9,431 nucleotides of DNA from the NCBI GenBank assembly GCA_903830015.1, contig CAIKSH010000251.1, positions 1-9,431 of the forward strand. The letters run 5' to 3'. How positions within the stretch are numbered: the stretch's first letter is position 1; every line of letters starts with the position of its first letter. Below the pieces are notes generated by a model, which saw only the letters and a program-made list of their open reading frames with translations, did no database searches and was not told the DNA's origin. This document shows positions 5,464 to 9,431 of the stretch, piece after piece. Source of the DNA: an uncultured Solirubrobacterales bacterium. Its GTDB lineage: Bacteria; Actinomycetota; Thermoleophilia; Solirubrobacterales; Solirubrobacteraceae. A program made the translations under genes and the position numbers.

Positions 5464-6336
5464 CTAGCTCTCACGGTCGGCAATGAACCGTGCCACCTGC
5501 TCCAGCTCGCCCCCATTATCGCCCGCTGCCTCGTGCAGCGCCTCGAGCGCCTGGTCGCGGGATGTACCGGCCAGCGAGCGGGCCTCCTCGAGGCCGTATT
5601 CGGTCACGTAGGTGCGCTTTCCATGCCGTTCGTCGCTACCCGAGGGCTTGCCGAGCTCCTCGTCGCTGGCGGTCACATCGAGCACGTCGTCCACGATCTG
5701 GAAGAGCACACCCAGCTCTCGGGCAAAGCGCCGGTAGGCGTCCAGCTGATCCCCGTCCAGCCCGAGCAGCAGGCACGGCCCCTCCACCGAGACCGCGATC
5801 AGGCGCCCGGTCTTCAGGGAATGGAGCTCGCGCAGCCCCTCTCCTCCGGGCGCCGCCTGCTCGCTCACGTCGATGAACTGCCCTCCGACCATCCCGTTGA
5901 CCCCGGTCGCGTCGGCCAGCTCGGCGCAGGCGGCCAGCCGCGCGGCCTCCGTGCCCTCCTGTTCACCCAGCGCGAGCCGGAAGGCCTCGGCGTAAAGCGC
6001 GTCGCCGGCCAGGATGGCGACGTCCTCGCCGAAGGCCACGTGGCAGGTCGGGCGCCCGCGCCGCAGCTCGTCGTCGTCCATGGCCGGCAGGTCGTCATGG
6101 ATCAGCGAGTAGGTGTGGACGAGCTCCAGGGCCGCGGCGAAGGGAAGGAGGGTCGCCGGGTCGGCTCCCAGCGAACGCGCCGTGGCCAGCGCCAGCACCG
6201 GCCGGACGCGCTTTCCCCCCGCCAGCAGCGAGTACCGCATGGCCTCCACGAGCCCCCCGGCGGCCGGCGGAGCGGGAAAGCGGAGCGACTCCAGGTATCC
6301 CTCGACCTGCTCCTGCAGGTCGTCGGGATAGTTCAC
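5464..6336 (-). CDS. ispA: Short-chain polyprenyl diphosphate synthase (IspA-type, FPP or GGPP)
   Basis: This enzyme adds isopentenyl diphosphate to allylic diphosphates and so uses the products of the MEP pathway started by the neighbouring dxs. The 290 residues contain GGKRVRP at 40-46, the first Asp-rich motif DDLPAMD at 81-87 with the two-residue insertion of bacterial FPP and type II GGPP synthases, RRGRPTCH at 92-99, MVGGQFID at 149-156, KTG at 175-177 and the second Asp-rich motif DDVLD at 216-220. Residues five and four before the first motif are Tyr-Ser (HTYSLIHDD), as in E. coli IspA, which favours short products such as FPP. GGPP cannot be excluded. The GTG at 6336 overlaps the xseB stop as GTGA, and homology starts there. 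A longer frame to 6429 only reads xseB out of frame. Confidence 0.93.
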   Translation of the reverse strand: MNYPDDLQEQVEGYLESLRFPAPPAAGGLVEAMRYSLLAGGKRVRPVLALATARSLGADPATLLPFAAALELVHTYSLIHDDLPAMDDDELRRGRPTCHVAFGEDVAILAGDALYAEAFRLALGEQEGTEAARLAACAELADATGVNGMVGGQFIDVSEQAAPGGEGLRELHSLKTGRLIAVSVEGPCLLLGLDGDQLDAYRRFARELGVLFQIVDDVLDVTASDEELGKPSGSDERHGKRTYVTEYGLEEARSLAGTSRDQALEALHEAAGDNGGELEQVARFIADRES

Positions 6337-6545
6337 AGCAGGCGGTCCTGGCCCGGAGCTGGCTCGGCCGCGCCCTCCCGGGTCAGGCGATCGAGCTCGG
6401 CCGAGGCCTGGGAGGCCAGGGCGGCGCACTCCTCGACCAGGGATGCGGCGGCGTCGGCGCTCAGCTCGCCACCCCGCAGCTGCTCGCCGGCCCGCTCGAG
6501 CCGCGAGACCAGCTCGTCGAGCTGGGCTGTGTCCGGTTCACTCAT
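6333..6545 (-). CDS. xseB: Exodeoxyribonuclease VII small subunit
   Basis: XseB is the small helical subunit that assembles on XseA to form exonuclease VII, which degrades single-stranded DNA from both ends. The 70-residue product fits the family (about 60-85) in size and character. An N-terminal acidic helix (TAQLDELVSRLERAGEQL) with a heptad-like Leu pattern is followed by the typical GELSADAAASLVEE turn-helix, a second helix, and a disordered Pro/Ala tail. The ATG at 6545 lies inside the end of nusB (8-nt overlap) and the stop overlaps the prenyltransferase start by 4 nt, so translation is coupled on both sides. The large-subunit gene xseA, normally directly upstream, is not here. The call rests on pattern, size and the nusB/ispA neighbourhood, because the family is short and weakly conserved. 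Confidence 0.82.
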   Translation of the reverse strand: MSEPDTAQLDELVSRLERAGEQLRGGELSADAAASLVEECAALASQASAELDRLTREGAAEPAPGQDRLL

Positions 6546-6957
6546 CGCCCGAAGGATTCTGCCGCAACTCGGCCACCGCGGCGTCCAGCACCCCGTTGAC
6601 GAAGCCCGGGGCCGCGCTTCCGCAGTACTCCTTGGCCACGCTCACCGCCTCGTCGATGGCGCCGGCGGGCGGGATCGGGCTCTCGGAAGGCACGCCCTCC
6701 GGGTAGGCCACCTCGGCGAGCGCGACCAGCATTATCGAGCGTTCCAGAACGGCGATCCGGTCGAGCTCCCAGCCGATCGCGTTGCGGGCTATCAGCCCTT
6801 CGAGCTCGGGCCGGTTCTCGTCCGCGGTCCCAGCGAGGGCCCGGGTCAGCTCGCCGGCATCGCGGCTGTCCAGAACCTCCTCCAGGGGGCGCCCGGAGAG
6901 CTCGCTCTCGTAGAGGGCGAATGCCGCCTCGCGCCGCTGGTCGCTCCGGCGGGACAC
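6538..6957 (-). CDS. nusB: Transcription antitermination factor NusB
   Basis: NusB pairs with NusE (ribosomal protein S10), binds boxA RNA and prevents premature termination, mainly in rRNA operons. The 139 residues match the family. The start SRRSDQRREAAFALYESEL is the usual Arg-rich first helix, the central region has LERSIMLVALAE, and the C-terminus shows the typical AIDEAVSVAKEYCG...APGFVNGVLDA, where most members read DEAVELAKxF...FVNGVLD. The GTG at 6957 is chosen because homology begins there and it lies 5 nt after the efp stop; longer in-frame extension would read efp out of frame. There is no strong Shine-Dalgarno, so coupling to efp termination is likely. The efp-nusB order is standard in actinobacteria. 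Confidence 0.93.
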   Translation of the reverse strand: MSRRSDQRREAAFALYESELSGRPLEEVLDSRDAGELTRALAGTADENRPELEGLIARNAIGWELDRIAVLERSIMLVALAEVAYPEGVPSESPIPPAGAIDEAVSVAKEYCGSAAPGFVNGVLDAAVAELRQNPSGDE

Positions 6958-6962
6958 CGGGG

Positions 6963-7523
6963 CTAGACCCGAGACATGTATTCGCCGGTCTCCGTCTGGA
7001 CCTTCACCCGGTCGCCGACGTCGACGAATAGCGGGACCTGGACGATCGCCCCGGTCTCCAGGGTCGCCGGCTTGTATCCGCCCCCGGAGGCGGTGTCGCC
7101 CTTGACCCCCGGCTCGGTGTCGCTGACCTCGAGTTCGACCGAGGCCGGCAGCTGGAGCGAGGAAGGGGCGTCGTCGATGAACAGCATGTCGACCTCGTCG
7201 TTGGGCTTGGTCCACCGGAGCTCGTCGGCGACCGCTTCGGCCGGCAGCGCGATCTGGTCGAAGCTCTCGCTGTCCATGAAGTGGGCCTCGGCACCGTCGG
7301 CGTAGAGAAAGCTCATCCGCCGGGCCTCGGTGTGGACCGACCGGAACTTCTCCCCGGCGCGGAAGGTCTTGTCGATCACGTTGCCGTCGGAGGTGCGGCG
7401 CAGCTTCGTCCGCACGAAGGCGCCACCCTTGCCCGGCTTTACGTGCTGGAAATCGAGGATCTTGTAGACGACCCCGTCAACCTCGATGTGGTTGCCGTTC
7501 TTGAACTCGCTGGTCGAGAGCAT
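6963..7523 (-). CDS. efp: Translation elongation factor P
   Basis: EF-P binds between the ribosomal P and E sites and rescues stalling at polyproline stretches. The 186 residues are full length. Seen are the N-terminal KOW-like domain with the tip loop KPGKGGAFVRTKLR (Lys32 at the apex reaching the peptidyl-transferase centre), the central OB domain (SFLYADGAEAHFMDSESFDQI), and the C-terminal domain with the signature-like sequence KGDTASGGGYKPATLETG followed by VPLFVDVGDRVKVQTETGEY. The apex reads PGKGG rather than the palindromic PGKGP described for many actinobacteria. The ATG at 7523 starts the conserved MLSTSEFKNG; the upstream extension of the frame is intergenic. No EpmA or EarP modification gene is visible. 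It is the first gene of the minus-strand block. Confidence 0.97.
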   Translation of the reverse strand: MLSTSEFKNGNHIEVDGVVYKILDFQHVKPGKGGAFVRTKLRRTSDGNVIDKTFRAGEKFRSVHTEARRMSFLYADGAEAHFMDSESFDQIALPAEAVADELRWTKPNDEVDMLFIDDAPSSLQLPASVELEVSDTEPGVKGDTASGGGYKPATLETGAIVQVPLFVDVGDRVKVQTETGEYMSRV

Positions 7524-7526
7524 CGC

Positions 7527-7539
7527 GGCGGCGAGGTTA
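7527..7539 (-). promoter_or_regulatory. Possible near-leaderless efp promoter
   Basis: TAACCT (minus strand, 7539-7534) fits the actinobacterial TANNNT -10 pattern and would start transcription about 4 nt before the efp ATG. That agrees with the absence of a Shine-Dalgarno sequence there. No -35 match is visible at 16-18 bp, so the call is weak. Confidence 0.25.
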
Positions 7540-7594
7540 GCGCCCGAACTGCCGGTGCCGGCCTGCGGGGTGGGTACCGTCTTTGGCCGCGCCT

Positions 7595-7604
7595 TCGGCG
7601 CCGA
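7595..7604. repeat. 10-bp perfect palindrome before the acyltransferase start
   Basis: TCGGCGCCGA is a perfect palindrome 6 bp upstream of the ATG at 7610 in the 86-bp divergent gap between efp and the acyltransferase. It could be a small operator or start-site structure, but short GC palindromes are common at this base composition. No clear plus-strand promoter or ribosome binding site is visible in this gap. Confidence 0.2.
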
Positions 7605-7609
7605 GCAAG

Positions 7610-9431
7610 ATGACGGACCTCCCCGCCGACCCCGAAGAAGCCAGGCCGCCCTCGCCGGCCGCCCTGCGCGCGGCCGAGCGCGAGCGCCAGCGCAGCGACC
7701 GGGCCGCACCCGGAGTCGGCAAGGCCATTCGCCCTGAGATCCAGGCCCTGCGGGCCATCGCGGTGGTAACCGTGGTGATCTTCCACTACTGGCCCGGGCT
7801 GATCACCGGCGGCTACGTCGGGGTCGACGTCTTCTTCGCCATCTCGGGCTTCCTGATCACCGGCCATCTCGTCCGCGAGGTCGGCCGCACCTCGCGCGTA
7901 TCGCTCCCGGGCTTCTGGGCCCGCCGGGCCCGGCGAATCCTGCCGGCGGCCCTGCTCGTCCTGCTCTTCTGCCTGGTCGCCGTCCTGCTGATCGTCCCGC
8001 AGAACCTCTGGGACCAGTTTCTCGCCGAGATCGGGGCCAGCACCCTCTACTACGAGAACTGGTACCTGGCCGGGCAGGCGGTCGACTACCTGGGCCAGGA
8101 CAACCGCCCGTCCCCCGTCCAGCACTACTGGTCCCTCTCGGTCGAAGAGCAGTTCTACATCTTCTGGCCGGTCCTGATCGTCATCGCCATGCTCTTCGCG
8201 CGCAAGAGCTCGGACCTGGTCCGCGGCCGGGCGATCGCCATCATGCTCGGGCTCCTGTTCGTGGTGAGCCTCGCCTGGTCGATCCTGGCCACCGCGAGCT
8301 CCCCGGCATCGGCCTTCTTCATCACGCCCACCCGGGTGTGGGAGTTCGGGGCCGGGGGCCTGCTCGCGCTCATGGCCGCCTCCCGCGCCAGCCCGGCGCT
8401 GCGGGCCGCGGTCTCCTGGCTGGGGATCGCGATGATCCTGGCCGCCGCCTTCCTCTACACCGAGGGCACTCCCTTCCCGGGCGCCGCGGCGATGCTTCCC
8501 ATCGGCGGGACGGTGCTGGTTATCTGGGCCGGCGCGCCGAAGGTCCGCTGGTCACCGCTGGGGTGGATGCGGGTACGCCCAGTCCAGTGGGTCGGCGACG
8601 TCTCCTACTCGATCTACCTCTGGCACTGGCCCCTGCTCATCCTCACCCCGTTCCTGCTCGACCGCGCCCTGACCAACGAGGTGAAGGTCGTCCTGATCGC
8701 GCTCACCCTCGTCCTCGCCGCGCTCTCCAAGCGCTTCGTCGAGGATCCCGTCCGCACCGGCACCTTCCTCTCCCGCGAACGTCCCCGCAAGACCGCCCTG
8801 GTGATGGTCGCCGCCACCCTGCCCGTGCTGCTCGGCGTCACGATCGCCCTGAACGGCCTGCAGGACCAGCAGAAGAGCGACCAGCTGGCCGCCGAGCGGC
8901 TCCTGGCCAGCAACCCCCGCTGCCTGGGCGCGGCCGCTCGCGACCCCGAAAACCAGCCCTGCGTCAACCCGGAGCTCAAGGACGTGGTCGTGCCTTCGCC
9001 CAGCTCGGTCCGCTTCGAGGAGGTGGCCACCGGCGAGAACCGGAACAAGGACCTCTGCCTGGATGGGCTCCAGGAGCAGGACGGGGTCTCGGTCTGCGCG
9101 CTCGGCGTCAAGCCGTCCAAGGCCAAGCGCCAGGCCGCGCTGATCGGCGACAGCCATGCCGCCCAGTGGCGGCCGGCCTTCAGCATGCTCGGCCGCGAAA
9201 AAGACTGGTACATCGCCTCGATGACCGAGAGCGGCTGCGACTTCACGCTCGTATCGCAGATGCGCACCCCGCAAGACCGCGAGAGCTGTGCCCAGTGGAA
9301 GCGCGACATCCCGAAGTGGCTCGCCGCCCACCCCGAGGTCAGCACCGTCTTCTTCAGCCAGGTGGCCCGGGGCCAGGACAACGAGATCGAGTCCTACAAG
9401 AAGGCCTGGCAGGCGCTTCCCGCTTCGGTCA
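7610..9431 (+). CDS. Membrane O-acyltransferase (Acyltransferase_3 + SGNH), C-terminus cut by window edge
   Basis: This OafA-like protein likely moves acetyl or other acyl groups across the membrane onto surface sugars, lipids or peptidoglycan; the acceptor is unknown. 607 codons are visible. A charged Pro/Ala-rich cytosolic tail (1-40) precedes about ten hydrophobic segments. The Acyltransferase_3 marks are R48-x10-H59 (LRAIAVVTVVIFHYW), GVDVFFAISGFLIT at about 71-84, FWARRARRILPA at about 102-113, and HYWSLSVEEQFY at 172-183. A last membrane segment (about 395-415) leads to an outside domain with GDSH at 513-516, the nucleophile block of SGNH hydrolases. Its later Asp-x-x-His lies beyond the edge. 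Six Cys (438, 451, 483, 496, 543, 560) in the outside part could form disulfides. It is transcribed divergently from efp. The ATG at 7610 lacks a good ribosome binding site, so the start is less certain than the family. Confidence 0.92.
   Translation, partial: MTDLPADPEEARPPSPAALRAAERERQRSDRAAPGVGKAIRPEIQALRAIAVVTVVIFHYWPGLITGGYVGVDVFFAISGFLITGHLVREVGRTSRVSLPGFWARRARRILPAALLVLLFCLVAVLLIVPQNLWDQFLAEIGASTLYYENWYLAGQAVDYLGQDNRPSPVQHYWSLSVEEQFYIFWPVLIVIAMLFARKSSDLVRGRAIAIMLGLLFVVSLAWSILATASSPASAFFITPTRVWEFGAGGLLALMAASRASPALRAAVSWLGIAMILAAAFLYTEGTPFPGAAAMLPIGGTVLVIWAGAPKVRWSPLGWMRVRPVQWVGDVSYSIYLWHWPLLILTPFLLDRALTNEVKVVLIALTLVLAALSKRFVEDPVRTGTFLSRERPRKTALVMVAATLPVLLGVTIALNGLQDQQKSDQLAAERLLASNPRCLGAAARDPENQPCVNPELKDVVVPSPSSVRFEEVATGENRNKDLCLDGLQEQDGVSVCALGVKPSKAKRQAALIGDSHAAQWRPAFSMLGREKDWYIASMTESGCDFTLVSQMRTPQDRESCAQWKRDIPKWLAAHPEVSTVFFSQVARGQDNEIESYKKAWQALPASV

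Noticed and set aside
4948..6966. 672-codon plus-strand reading frame
   Set aside because: It is antisense to dxs, ispA, xseB and nusB. Long open antisense frames are expected at this GC content, and no family motif appears.
7439..8125. 228-codon minus-strand frame opposite the acyltransferase and efp starts
   Set aside because: It is rich in Asp/Glu/Gly/Arg without motifs and overlaps two well-supported genes on both strands.
8552..9331. 259-codon minus-strand frame opposite the acyltransferase
   Set aside because: The plus-strand frame carries conserved acyltransferase and SGNH motifs through this stretch; the antisense frame has none.

Overview
The window is very GC-rich and holds tightly packed bacterial housekeeping genes. 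Eight genes lie on the minus strand and one partial gene on the plus strand. In minus-strand transcription order they are efp, nusB, xseB, an ispA-type prenyltransferase, dxs, tlyA, nadK and recN (cut by the left edge). The tlyA-nadK-recN and efp-nusB pairings, GTG starts and high GC suggest an actinobacterium. The joining of both blocks through ispA-dxs, and the unusual NadK loop wording, make a deep-branching class such as Thermoleophilia my best guess. That assignment is inference.

Right to left on the minus strand: efp (7523-6963) starts the first block and is followed 5 nt later by nusB. nusB overlaps xseB by 8 nt, and xseB overlaps ispA by 4 nt (GTGA). dxs follows after 27 nt. This looks like one polycistronic unit joining translation (EF-P), transcription antitermination (NusB), DNA repair (XseB) and isoprenoid synthesis (DXS feeding the MEP pathway, IspA-type synthase using its products). 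The usual partner xseA is missing between nusB and xseB. After dxs comes a 284-bp gap, then tlyA and nadK, coupled through TGATG, then recN after a 91-bp gap.

The 284-bp gap (3200-3483) is the most interesting part. It holds a perfect CRP/GlxR-type palindrome (TGTGA-N6-TCACA) nested with a second inverted repeat. Weak -10-like hexamers on each strand would place this palindrome at about -41.5 for both divergent starts. On the plus strand, a stretch of about 99 nt has a 9-bp stem-loop at its 5' end, a CU-rich anti-Shine-Dalgarno-like single strand and a strong hairpin with a T-rich tail. That is the layout of a trans-acting small RNA. The same DNA read on the minus strand holds a 25-codon ORF with a strong Shine-Dalgarno sequence, a competing explanation.

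On the plus strand from 7610 a large membrane acyltransferase (Acyltransferase_3 plus a C-terminal SGNH domain) starts divergently from efp and runs off the right edge. No tRNA, rRNA, CRISPR array or insertion sequence is visible. Many long reading frames antisense to these genes are artefacts of high GC.
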